From Streptomyces cinnamoneus (GTDB taxonomy: Bacteria > Actinomycetota > Actinomycetes > Streptomycetales > Streptomycetaceae), in NCBI RefSeq assembly GCF_002939475.1, contig NZ_PKFQ01000001.1:2787001-2851000 (forward strand): 64,000 nucleotides of DNA, given 5' to 3'. Positions 51,279 through 59,036 of this stretch are shown piece after piece; position 1 is the stretch's first letter, and the number at the start of each line of letters is the position of its first letter. Made by a program: the position numbers and the translations under genes. The notes beneath the pieces are model-generated. The model saw only the letters and a list, made by a program, of their open reading frames with translations, did not search any database and had not been told where the DNA came from.

Positions 51279-52178
51279 TCAGTCCGCGCCCGCGTCCTCC
51301 GCCACCGGCTTGCCCGTCAGCGCCGCCAGGCTGTGCCGCACGTGCGCCATGTGCGAACGCAGCTCCTCACGCCGCTCCTCGTGCTCCCGCAGCACCCGCT
51401 CGGTGTCCCGCGCGATCCGCTCCTCACGCACCCGCGCCTGCGCGATCACCGCGGCCGCCTGCGCCTCGGCGTCCTCCTGCCCGTGCCGGGCCGCCTCCTC
51501 GGTGTCCGCGTACCGCCGCCGCGCCTCACCCAGCGCCGTGCGCGCGTACTCCTCCAGCGCCGCCACGCGCGCGTCCATCGCCGCCTCGCGCTCCGCGATC
51601 TCACGGCCCGCGACGTCCCACCGCTCGGCCTGCTCCTTCTCCTGCTCGGCCAGGATCATCGCGGTGTGCTGACGCATCTCCTTCAGCGCCGCCAGCGACT
51701 CCTCACGCCGCTTCTTGGTCTCCTGCCGCACCGTCGTACGCAGATCGTCGGCCACGGTCTGGGCGGCCAGCTGCGCCTGCCGCGCCCACTCCTCCGCCTC
51801 GGCCCGCACCGCCACCGCGTACTCGTGCGCCGCCTCCCGCAGCTCACGCCCGTACGCCGCGGCGGACTCCTGCACCTCCGCCGCCTCGGCCTCGGCGCGC
51901 TCCCGCAGCCCCGCCGCCTCCAGCTCGGCCGTCGTCACGAGCCCCTGCGCCCGGGGACCGAGCGTCTCGTAGGTCTGCGGAGGAAGCTTCGCCACGACCT
52001 GCTCAAGGCGCCGTCCCTCGTCCTCCATCTCGCGCGCGAGCACGGTGAGCCGCGCCGCCCGCTCCCAGGCGGTATCCCGCTGGCGGGCGAACTCCGCCAC
52101 CGCGCGGTCGACCTGCTCCGGCCGGTAGCCGCGGCCTCGGACGACAGCGAAACCGTCAGGAGACACCGATGAACTCAT
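51279..52178 (-). CDS. Coiled-coil cytoskeletal-type protein (cellulose-binding-protein/DivIVA-like group)
   Basis: 299 residues, almost entirely charged helix with long coiled-coil stretches from about residue 35 (RDTAWERAARLTVLAREMED, EAEAAEVQESAAAYGREL, EEWARQAQLAAQTVADDL, EQEKEQAERWDVAGREI). The N-terminal GFAVVRGRGYRPEQVDRAVA is a DivIVA-like start seen in streptomycete proteins annotated as cellulose-binding, a label that is probably misleading. A scaffold role akin to Scy or FilP is possible. The ATG at 52178 has AAGG immediately upstream. It lies 150 bp downstream of the deaminase-SUKH gene on the same strand. Confidence 0.8.
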   Translation of the reverse strand: MSSSVSPDGFAVVRGRGYRPEQVDRAVAEFARQRDTAWERAARLTVLAREMEDEGRRLEQVVAKLPPQTYETLGPRAQGLVTTAELEAAGLRERAEAEAAEVQESAAAYGRELREAAHEYAVAVRAEAEEWARQAQLAAQTVADDLRTTVRQETKKRREESLAALKEMRQHTAMILAEQEKEQAERWDVAGREIAEREAAMDARVAALEEYARTALGEARRRYADTEEAARHGQEDAEAQAAAVIAQARVREERIARDTERVLREHEERREELRSHMAHVRHSLAALTGKPVAEDAGAD

Positions 52179-52327
52179 CCTTGTAGCCCCTTATATCCGG
52201 AAATCCGGTATGCGACACGGTCCGGCGTCCATCATTCCCGGACGAACGAAGTGCCCATGACGCGACACTCCGCGGCGCCGGGCACACCGCCCGGCGCCGT
52301 CCGCGCTTGTCCGTAGCCGACCGGCCG

Positions 52328-55090
52328 CTAGAAGAGACCGTCCCACATCTGCTCCAGCAGCACCGCCCACCAGTTCTCCGGCGACGACAGCGCCGCCGGG
52401 TCCAGCGCGGCCAACTGCTCCTGAAAGTCCACGGTCCAGCGCCCGGCCTGCTCCGGTGTCAGCCCGTAGCGCCACCGCCACATCTTGCCGAGCAGCGCCA
52501 AAGAGCGTACGAACTGGGGAAGGCTCGTGTTGACGAACTGCGGCGGCACGGGCTGGCCGTCCGGCCCCGCCTCCAGCGGTACGGCCACGATGTGCGCCGT
52601 GCCGTACTGCACACACAGCTGACGTCCGTAGTCACTGCCCATGACCAGGTACGAACCGGCGTCCGCCGCCGGGCGCACCCCGCGCTCCGCCGCCAGCTCC
52701 GCCAGCGTCGGCACCGGACGGCCCGGCTGGGTCTGCCCCCAGAAGAACGGCCCGAAGTCGGCCGGCAGCCCCGCCCACACGAGCGTCTGCGCGACGACGT
52801 CCGGAACGCCCTGCCGCGACACGGCCCGCTGGTCGAACCGGAACACGCCCTGCGGCCCGAAGGCCTCGGCCAGCTCCCGCCCGACCACGTCCGGCCCGAC
52901 CGGCGGCGCCGGCCGCACCTGGCTCGGATGCGGCACCGGCACCCGGTTCGGCGCGGGCCGCGCGGGCCCGTCCGCCACCTGGTGCAGCTCGCCCTGGTGC
53001 TCCACGAGGTGCCGGACGCCCTGCTGGCGGGTGGCGTGGTCACGGCCGTACCCGGCGGTGTGGCTGATCCTCACCTGCGGCCACGTCTCGCGGATCATCC
53101 GCGCGCAGTACCCGCCCGGCAGGTCGCACGACTCCAACTCGGTGTGCAGTTCGAGCACTTGCTGCGGCGGCACGTTCATCGCCCGCAGCTCGTGCAGGAT
53201 CTGCCACTCGGGATGCGGCGTACCGGGCGCGCTGCGCCGGATGATCTGCTGCTCGGACCCGTCCTGGGCCCGGTAGCGCAGGACGGCCATGTAGCCGGGC
53301 CCCACGGTGGGGACACCGGTGGGCGCGGCCGGCGGATAGCCGTAGCCCTGCGGCGCGCCCGGCGGGGGGCCGACGGGAGCGGGCGCGCCGGGGCTCGCCA
53401 GCATGGTGGCCGCCGCGTGCACACCACCGGGCGGAGTACCCGGGGCAGCGGGGGCGCCCGGGTGACCGGGGGCCTGGGGCGCGGCGGGCGCACCGGGGGC
53501 GCCCGGTACGGGCGGCTGGCCCGGGGCGCCGGGTGCACCCGGGGCGTGGGGCACACCGGGGGCCTGCGGGGCGCCGGGCGCACCGGGGCTCGCCAGCATG
53601 GTGGCCGCCGCGTGCACACCACCGGGCGGAGTACCCGGGGCAGCGGGGACACCCGGGTGACCGGGGGCCTGAGGCGCCGCGGGTGCGCCGGGGGCGCCCG
53701 GTACGGGCGGCTGGCCCGGGGCGCCAGGAGTTCCAGGGGCGGGAGGCACACCGGGGCCGACGGCACCCGGACCGGCGGGCACGCCCGGCTGACCCGGAGC
53801 CCCGGGGGCACCCGGAGCGTGGGGCACACCGGCACCCGGAGCACCCGGAACCCCAGGCGCACCAGTGGCCCCCGGCTGGCCCGGAGCACCCGGCATCCCG
53901 GGCGCACCCGGGGCCGGGGGGACGCCGGGGGCAGCAGGGGCACCCGGTACCGGCGGGACACCGGGAGCGGCGGGAGCACCCGGGCCGGCCGGAGGCACAC
54001 CCGGAGCGGCAGGGGCACCCGGCGCCGGAGGCACACCCGGAGCAGCAGGCCCGCCGGGGCCGGCCGGCGGCATGCCCGGGGCGGGGTGCTGCGCGCCGGG
54101 GCCGCCGGGCGCGGACTGGCCGGGGGCGCCCGGCGGGGTGGCCGGGGCGGGCGGGACGCCCGCGCCGAGGCTGGCCTCGTCCAGCTGGGAGACCATCCGC
54201 GTGCGCACGTACCCGCCCTGGGAGGCGCCCGGTGCGGCCGGGTCCTCGAGCGCCGGGGCGATCGTCGTGCGCGGCAGGGCGCTGCCCTGCGGCATGAGGG
54301 TGGTCTTGGCGTCCGGGCGGACGCCCGGCGGCGGGGTGTCGTCGAGGTCCGAGCCCGAGAGCGCCGGCGCCAGCACGGTCGCGGGCAGGCCGACCGCGTG
54401 GTCGTCGTCCGCCGACACGTCCGCGCCCGCCCAGGGCTCGGGAGACGGCACCGCGTCGGCGTCCGCCGCCGGATCCGCCACGTCCGCACCCGCCCACGGC
54501 CCGGCCGGCGGCTCGGGCGCGGGCTCGGCGGAGGGCACCGCAGGAGCAGACGCTGCCGGAGCGGGCGTCGCGGGAGCGGGCGCTGCCGGGGCTGCCGCCG
54601 CGGCGGTGTCCGGCGATTCCGCCGGCGCCGCGGGCGCGTCCTCGGGCTCCGGGGCCGGGGCTGGCGCGGGCGTGGGCGTGGGCGCCGTGTCCGGCTCCTG
54701 CCTGCGGTCCGGGATCCCCATCGCGTCCGCCGCGTCCTGCAGCCACTGCGGAGGGCTGAGCAGGAACGACGTCTGGTTCAGGTCCACCCGCCGCGGCGGT
54801 TCGTCGGCCACCGCCGGTTCCGGCTCGTCCACGGCCGCGTACTCCTCCTCGTACCGGCGGATGACCTCACCCACCGGCAGCCCCGGCCACAGCGTCGTCT
54901 CGCCGCTGTCCCGCGCGATGACCAGCCGCACCCGGCCGCCGTCGCCCGTGGGGCCGTTCTCGCGGTCCTCCGCCCAGCAGACGAAGCCCAGGTCGAACTC
55001 CCGCACCCGCACCTCGCGTTGGAGGTAGGCCGGCACATCGGCGTTGACCCAGCGTTCCGCGCGCTCCTGCGCCTGCGCGAACGTCACCAT
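52328..55090 (-). CDS. SUKH-4 immunity-type protein fused to a deaminase-like domain through a collagen-like linker
   Basis: 920 residues. Residues 1-95 form a small domain (FDLGFVCWAEDREN, VRLVIARDSGETTLWPG) that may be an Imm35/YrhB-like module. Residues about 120-590 are low-complexity Pro/Ala/Gly, with collagen-like GAPGAPG repeats. Residues about 605-700 look like a toxin-type nucleic-acid deaminase (XOO_2897-like): His626-Pro-Glu628 and Cys655 to Cys662 in ESCDLPGGYC would be the zinc/catalytic set. The C-terminal 220 residues are SUKH-4-like (GSYLVMGSDYGRQLCVQYG, FVNTSLPQFVRSLALL). The ATG at 55090 lies 7 bp from the upstream SUKH/WHH gene stop. No signal peptide, so it is probably cytoplasmic. 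Confidence 0.8.
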   Translation of the reverse strand: MVTFAQAQERAERWVNADVPAYLQREVRVREFDLGFVCWAEDRENGPTGDGGRVRLVIARDSGETTLWPGLPVGEVIRRYEEEYAAVDEPEPAVADEPPRRVDLNQTSFLLSPPQWLQDAADAMGIPDRRQEPDTAPTPTPAPAPAPEPEDAPAAPAESPDTAAAAAPAAPAPATPAPAASAPAVPSAEPAPEPPAGPWAGADVADPAADADAVPSPEPWAGADVSADDDHAVGLPATVLAPALSGSDLDDTPPPGVRPDAKTTLMPQGSALPRTTIAPALEDPAAPGASQGGYVRTRMVSQLDEASLGAGVPPAPATPPGAPGQSAPGGPGAQHPAPGMPPAGPGGPAAPGVPPAPGAPAAPGVPPAGPGAPAAPGVPPVPGAPAAPGVPPAPGAPGMPGAPGQPGATGAPGVPGAPGAGVPHAPGAPGAPGQPGVPAGPGAVGPGVPPAPGTPGAPGQPPVPGAPGAPAAPQAPGHPGVPAAPGTPPGGVHAAATMLASPGAPGAPQAPGVPHAPGAPGAPGQPPVPGAPGAPAAPQAPGHPGAPAAPGTPPGGVHAAATMLASPGAPAPVGPPPGAPQGYGYPPAAPTGVPTVGPGYMAVLRYRAQDGSEQQIIRRSAPGTPHPEWQILHELRAMNVPPQQVLELHTELESCDLPGGYCARMIRETWPQVRISHTAGYGRDHATRQQGVRHLVEHQGELHQVADGPARPAPNRVPVPHPSQVRPAPPVGPDVVGRELAEAFGPQGVFRFDQRAVSRQGVPDVVAQTLVWAGLPADFGPFFWGQTQPGRPVPTLAELAAERGVRPAADAGSYLVMGSDYGRQLCVQYGTAHIVAVPLEAGPDGQPVPPQFVNTSLPQFVRSLALLGKMWRWRYGLTPEQAGRWTVDFQEQLAALDPAALSSPENWWAVLLEQMWDGLF
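53393..53735 (-). repeat. Tandem direct repeat, 195-bp period, in the collagen-like linker
   Basis: The segment starting GCTCGCCAGCATGGTGGCCG at 53393 recurs at 53588, nearly identical over about 140 bp. Each encodes a unit ending GGVHAAATMLASPGAP (65 residues per period). The 53.3-54.1 kb stretch as a whole encodes degenerate G-x-P/P-G-A repeats and is a likely site of length variation. Confidence 0.85.
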
Positions 55091-55097
55091 CGCGCGC

Positions 55098-56075
55098 TCA
55101 TCCCTCCACCGGGACGACGTGCGCGAAGCCGCCGTCCACCATCAGGTTCGCCACGGTCTCCAGCTCCGGCGGACCGCCCGCCAGACGCGACAGGAACGCG
55201 TCGAAGTCCTCACCACAGGGCAGCAGCAGCCGCTCCACCCGGTCCTGCACCGTCCAGCCGTCCCGGTCGCGGGCGTCGTCGTACGGGCAGAACCAGACCG
55301 ACCCGACCGCCTCGCCCTTGACCTTGACCGCCAGCACACCGCCCTGGACGAAGCCCACGCCCAGGTAGTCCTTGGTGAAGTGGTCGCGCAGACACTTGTT
55401 GACGTAGACGAGGTCGTTGACCGCCGCCTCGTCGCGCACCGTGAACAGCGGCTGGTCGACCAGCAGCCCCAGCTCCGCGTCCAGCGCCGCGCCCACCGGC
55501 GCACAGCCGCCGGCCGCCTTCAGGAACGCCCGGTAGGCGCCGGGCAGCCGGTAGCCGAGGTCCTCCTCGACGCCCTGCACCTGCTCCTCCGTCACCGCCA
55601 GGTCCCGCTGGGGCAGCGCGAAGTGCACCGGCCGGGTCTCCTGGAGCGGCCGCGTACCGCGCTTGTCCTGCGCCACGGCGGCCGTGGCGAGCCCGGCGTG
55701 GTGCCGCAGCAGCGCCTTGACCTCGGCGGGGACCAGCTCCAGCCGGCGCGTCCGGGCGACGTGGTGCCACGTCCAGCCGTGCGGCGTCGCCACCACCGGC
55801 AGGCTCGCCCACAGCTCGTGCCCGGCGGCGTGCTGCGCGGCGTTGGCCGACACGTAGTCGGTCAGCCTCAGCTCGTCGACGCCGAAGCCCTCCGGCGGCT
55901 CGGCGATCTCCGCCGCCGCGCGCGCGTAGGGCGAGAAGTCCGGGAAGCCCTCGTCGTCGATCCGCACACCCTTGGGATAGCGGCTGCGCCGGACCGGGTC
56001 CGGGAAGTGCACGACCTGCCCGGCGTAGGCCGCGTTCGGTGGCGCGGCCTGCTGCCCGAGCCGACCTGTCGTCAT
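55098..56075 (-). CDS. WHH nuclease-like domain fused to a SUKH (SMI1/KNR4) domain
   Basis: 325 residues. Residues about 40-130 carry a WHH-type HNH nuclease pattern: GFPDFSPYARA, LTDYVSAN, GWTWHHVARTRRLELVP with Trp-His-His at 103-105, and RHHAG. In the usual family a His follows LVPxx(V/I); here it is Lys (AEVKALLRHH), so activity may be altered. Residues about 155-320 are a SUKH immunity domain (VTEEQVQGVEEDLGYRLPGAY, FLKAAGGCAPVG, VYVNKCLRDHF, VWFCPYDDARD). Toxin-type and immunity-type parts are thus in one chain. The ATG at 56075 is preceded by AGGGGG. It is the first gene of an operon with the 920-residue protein. Confidence 0.82.
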   Translation of the reverse strand: MTTGRLGQQAAPPNAAYAGQVVHFPDPVRRSRYPKGVRIDDEGFPDFSPYARAAAEIAEPPEGFGVDELRLTDYVSANAAQHAAGHELWASLPVVATPHGWTWHHVARTRRLELVPAEVKALLRHHAGLATAAVAQDKRGTRPLQETRPVHFALPQRDLAVTEEQVQGVEEDLGYRLPGAYRAFLKAAGGCAPVGAALDAELGLLVDQPLFTVRDEAAVNDLVYVNKCLRDHFTKDYLGVGFVQGGVLAVKVKGEAVGSVWFCPYDDARDRDGWTVQDRVERLLLPCGEDFDAFLSRLAGGPPELETVANLMVDGGFAHVVPVEG

Positions 56076-56414
56076 GGCGGAAGCCCCCTGCTGACTGTGT
56101 CTCCTGCGTGGCGACAGCCTATGCGGTGCCGCAAGACGAGGGCCTGCCGCCGTCGCGGGACCCCTCACGCGGATGCTTGCAAATGCGTACGAGGCGGGAT
56201 CGATCATCCTGCGGCCACGGCCTCCCGGGGCCGCCCCCGCCACCCCCACACGGGCGGCCGTCACCCAACCGGTCACTCACGAACCCAGGAACGCCACAAG
56301 AACACCAAACGACTCAACAGACACGCGCAACGCCGCCCTGCCTTTCACAGCCGCCATCCCATTTGGCAGGCTGATCCCCGCAACAGGGGGATTGCACGGG
56401 AGGGAAGAACCACC
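56076..56414. other. Divergent promoter region inside the SUKH island
   Basis: This 339-bp gap separates the WHH-SUKH gene (minus) from the YwqJ-type gene (plus). It is less GC-rich than its surroundings toward 56280-56400 and contains a small hairpin ATCCCC/GGGGAT just upstream of the YwqJ-type gene. No gene is supported; it presumably holds both promoters. Confidence 0.5.
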
Positions 56415-56954
56415 ATGCACACGACTCAGGACCGGCACACGGGCCAAACGGACGGCCCGGTGCCCGGCGACCCCCGGCTCACCTGGAGCTCCACCGAGGA
56501 CGCCGAGAGACCGCCGGTCCTGCTGCACCGCCGCGACGGCATCCTGCCCGCGGTGGCCGCCGCCCTGTCCGTCCGCGGCGAAACCCTCACCTGCACAGCG
56601 GGCAAATCCGAGCAACCGCCCAGGCTCCACCCCCTGGTCCAGGACTTCCTCGACACCCTCACCAACGAACGCCGAGAACGCTTCACCGGCCGCTGCCCCG
56701 AAGCCGTCCTCCTCACCCGCTACCTCACCGGCCACGAAACCAGCCGCAGCAAACGCGCCGCCCGCAAACCCCTCACCCACGGCGAAGCCCGCCGCGCACT
56801 CAAGCAAGCCAAGCTGACCGCCCGCCACATCCGCGAGGACGGCGACCCCCGGCACGGCGCCTACGCCCCGCCCTGCCGCTCCTGCACCGCACTCCTCGCC
56901 CATTTCGGCGTACGCCCCGTCGACCCCGCCGCCCCGACCACCGGCAGGAACTGA
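56415..56954 (+). CDS. YwqJ-related deaminase-like protein
   Basis: 179-residue member of the YwqJ group of toxin-associated nucleic-acid/nucleotide deaminases. The zinc/catalytic set is visible: GRCPEAVLL (Cys94, Glu96) and APPCRSCTALL (Cys154, Cys157), with the usual spacing filled by a basic helix (GEARRALKQAKLTARHI). There is no secretion signal or N-terminal delivery domain; the N terminus has a short SUKH-like or linker stretch RLTWSSTEDAERPPVLLHRR. The ATG at 56415 follows GGGAGGG. The next gene, 10 bp downstream, encodes a SUKH-3 protein, the expected partner. Confidence 0.85.
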   Translation: MHTTQDRHTGQTDGPVPGDPRLTWSSTEDAERPPVLLHRRDGILPAVAAALSVRGETLTCTAGKSEQPPRLHPLVQDFLDTLTNERRERFTGRCPEAVLLTRYLTGHETSRSKRAARKPLTHGEARRALKQAKLTARHIREDGDPRHGAYAPPCRSCTALLAHFGVRPVDPAAPTTGRN

Positions 56955-56964
56955 CCACCCCACC

Positions 56965-57474
56965 ATGCGCGCATTCGACCGCACCGCCGCCACCCGCTTC
57001 CCCGTCGCCGTCGACGCCGCCCTGCGCGAAGCCGGCTGGCAACCCGGACGCTGGGACATCAAAGCCGCCGAGAACTGGGCCGACACCCTCCGCGCCCACG
57101 TCTCCCCCGCCGGCCACCGCCACACCGTCTTCCCCGCCGCCGTCGAGGCATGGGCCGAATTCGGCGGACTGCGCATCATCCCGCCCGGCCCCGGCCGGCA
57201 CATCGCCCCCACCCCCTTCGGCATCGACCCCCTGCACGGCCTCCACCTCGCCCGCACCGTCGCCGACCTCGGCCGCGCACTGGGCACCGAGGTCTGCCCC
57301 CTCGGCCAGGAACTCGACGGCCAGGCCCTCCTCGTCATCGACGCCCACGGCCGCGTCTACAGCCTCGACCACACCGGCGACTGGTACCTCGGCTCCGACA
57401 TCGACCACGCCATCGGCACCCTCGTCACCGGAATCCGCCCCGCCCGCCTCACCGCAGGCGCCACCGCCCGCTGA
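56965..57474 (+). CDS. SUKH-3 family immunity-type protein
   Basis: 169-residue SUKH-3 protein, a family that neutralises nucleic-acid-degrading toxins in polymorphic toxin systems. Typical parts are AALREAGWQPGRWDIKAAENW, FPAAVEAWAEFGGLRI, FGIDPLHGLHLARTVADLGR, LGTEVCPLGQELDGQALLVI and VYSLDHTGDWYLGSDIDHAI. The ATG at 56965 lies 10 bp after the YwqJ-type stop, so the two are an operon. It is the only stand-alone immunity protein of the island; the other two SUKH domains are fused to enzyme-like domains. Confidence 0.9.
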   Translation: MRAFDRTAATRFPVAVDAALREAGWQPGRWDIKAAENWADTLRAHVSPAGHRHTVFPAAVEAWAEFGGLRIIPPGPGRHIAPTPFGIDPLHGLHLARTVADLGRALGTEVCPLGQELDGQALLVIDAHGRVYSLDHTGDWYLGSDIDHAIGTLVTGIRPARLTAGATAR

Positions 57475-57519
57475 CCCGAGCACGGCCCACACCGCCCCCG
57501 GCCCCGCACCACCCGGCCG

Positions 57520-58881
57520 CTACGCCGCCGCCGGAATCACCGCCGACACCCGGAAACCCCCCGCATCCGTCGGCCCCGACACAAACACCCCACCCAACGC
57601 CACAACCCGCTCCTTCATCCCCACCAGACCGTTGCCACCACTCGGCAACCCCGGCCCCGCGCCCTCCGCCACATCCGAAGGCCCGTTCTCCACCTGCAAC
57701 GCCACCTCACCGTCCCGGTGCGCCAGCCGAACGACCGCCTTCGCACCCGGAGCGTGCTTGTGGACGTTCGTCAACGCCTCCTGCACCACCCGGTACGCCG
57801 TCTGCTCCACCCCCGGCCCATACGCCCGCTCCGCACCCTCCACGGACAGCTCCACCACCATCCCGGCCGCCTGCGACTGCCCCACAAGATCCGTCAACCC
57901 GTCCAGACACGGACCGTCCCCCGCATCCCCCACCGCACCGTCCACCGAAGCCGCCACCCGAGCCGACGCCGCCGAAGCCACCGCCGCCAACCGCTCCGAC
58001 GCCGCACTGCCCTGCCCACCCGGCGAGGACGACGGCGCCACCGCCACGGACGGCGTCGTCCGCAACACCCCCAGCATCTCCCGCAGCTCCGTCAACGCCT
58101 GCCGGCCCATGTCCCCGACCAACGCCGCGTTCTTCACCGCCTTCTCCGGATCCTTCAACGCCACCGCCTGCAACGCCGCCGCATGCACCACCATCAGCGA
58201 CACCCGGTGCGCCACCACGTCGTGCATCTCCCGCGCGATCCGGGTCCGCTCCTCGTTACGCGCCCACTCCGCCCGCTCCTCCGCCCGCTCGGCCAGCAGC
58301 GACAACTCCCGCTCCAGACCGTCGGCCCGCTCCCGCAGACTCTCCACCAGACGCCGCCTCGCCCCCACGTACAACCCCAGCAGCACCGGCGGCGCCGTCA
58401 TCCCCAGGGCCATCACCACCGAGAAGGCGATCATCAGCCAGAACCCCGGCCGGTAACCGTCCTGCGCCATGTCCCGGTGGAACCGCGCGAACGCCACTAT
58501 CAGCGTCCCCAGCAGCGAAACCCCCGACAACACCGCGATGATCCGCCGCGGCACCTCCGACGCCGCCAGCGTGTACAGCGCCACGACACCCAGCAGGAAA
58601 CCCATCTCCGCCGGCACGAAGGCGAACGACACCAGCACCACGGCGATCGGCCACCGCCGCCGCAACACCAGCGAAGCCCCGGCCGGCACCCCCACCAGCC
58701 CCCCGAGCACCCCCGGCAACCCCACCTCGTGCGCGAACGCCACACCCTCCGGCACACACTCCAATGCGGACACCAGAGCGAGCACCACATCCAGCACCAT
58801 GCTCCGCCGCCGCGCCCACCACCACGGCCCCGGCGGCGCACCCTGCACGCCGCCGTCCGCGATTGCCCCCGTTGTGGTCAT
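57520..58881 (-). CDS. Two-component sensor histidine kinase, NarL/HisKA_3 type (orphan)
   Basis: 453 residues with four or more N-terminal membrane helices (about 30-160), a coiled coil (LERELSLLAERAEERAEW), the HisKA_3 phosphoacceptor His in ARNEERTRIAREMHDVVAHRVS, and a HATPase domain with YRVVQEALTNVHKHAPGA (N-box) and GNGLVGMKERVVALGG (G-box). An Ala/Ser-rich insert lies between the two catalytic parts. The ATG at 58881 has a weak GGGTGGT upstream. No response regulator is adjacent on either side, which is unusual for this class, so the partner must be elsewhere. Confidence 0.92.
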   Translation of the reverse strand: MTTTGAIADGGVQGAPPGPWWWARRRSMVLDVVLALVSALECVPEGVAFAHEVGLPGVLGGLVGVPAGASLVLRRRWPIAVVLVSFAFVPAEMGFLLGVVALYTLAASEVPRRIIAVLSGVSLLGTLIVAFARFHRDMAQDGYRPGFWLMIAFSVVMALGMTAPPVLLGLYVGARRRLVESLRERADGLERELSLLAERAEERAEWARNEERTRIAREMHDVVAHRVSLMVVHAAALQAVALKDPEKAVKNAALVGDMGRQALTELREMLGVLRTTPSVAVAPSSSPGGQGSAASERLAAVASAASARVAASVDGAVGDAGDGPCLDGLTDLVGQSQAAGMVVELSVEGAERAYGPGVEQTAYRVVQEALTNVHKHAPGAKAVVRLAHRDGEVALQVENGPSDVAEGAGPGLPSGGNGLVGMKERVVALGGVFVSGPTDAGGFRVSAVIPAAA

Positions 58882-59036
58882 ACCACCCAGACTACGGGCG
58901 GGCGCCAGCCCTTTTCCGGGGACCGCGGCAGCACAAGAGGCCCACGAAGGCGCGCGCAACAGCTGCATTTCACCCGAACTCGCGATTCGATCAGGTATGC
59001 GCCCTTCCGCCTGCTGTGCGGGGCGAGGCTGACGCC

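Noticed and set aside
53340..54120. Collagen-like repeat region as a separate structural protein or assembly error
   Set aside because: The frame is continuous from the N-terminal domain through the repeats into the deaminase-like and SUKH-4 domains, so it is a linker of one gene.
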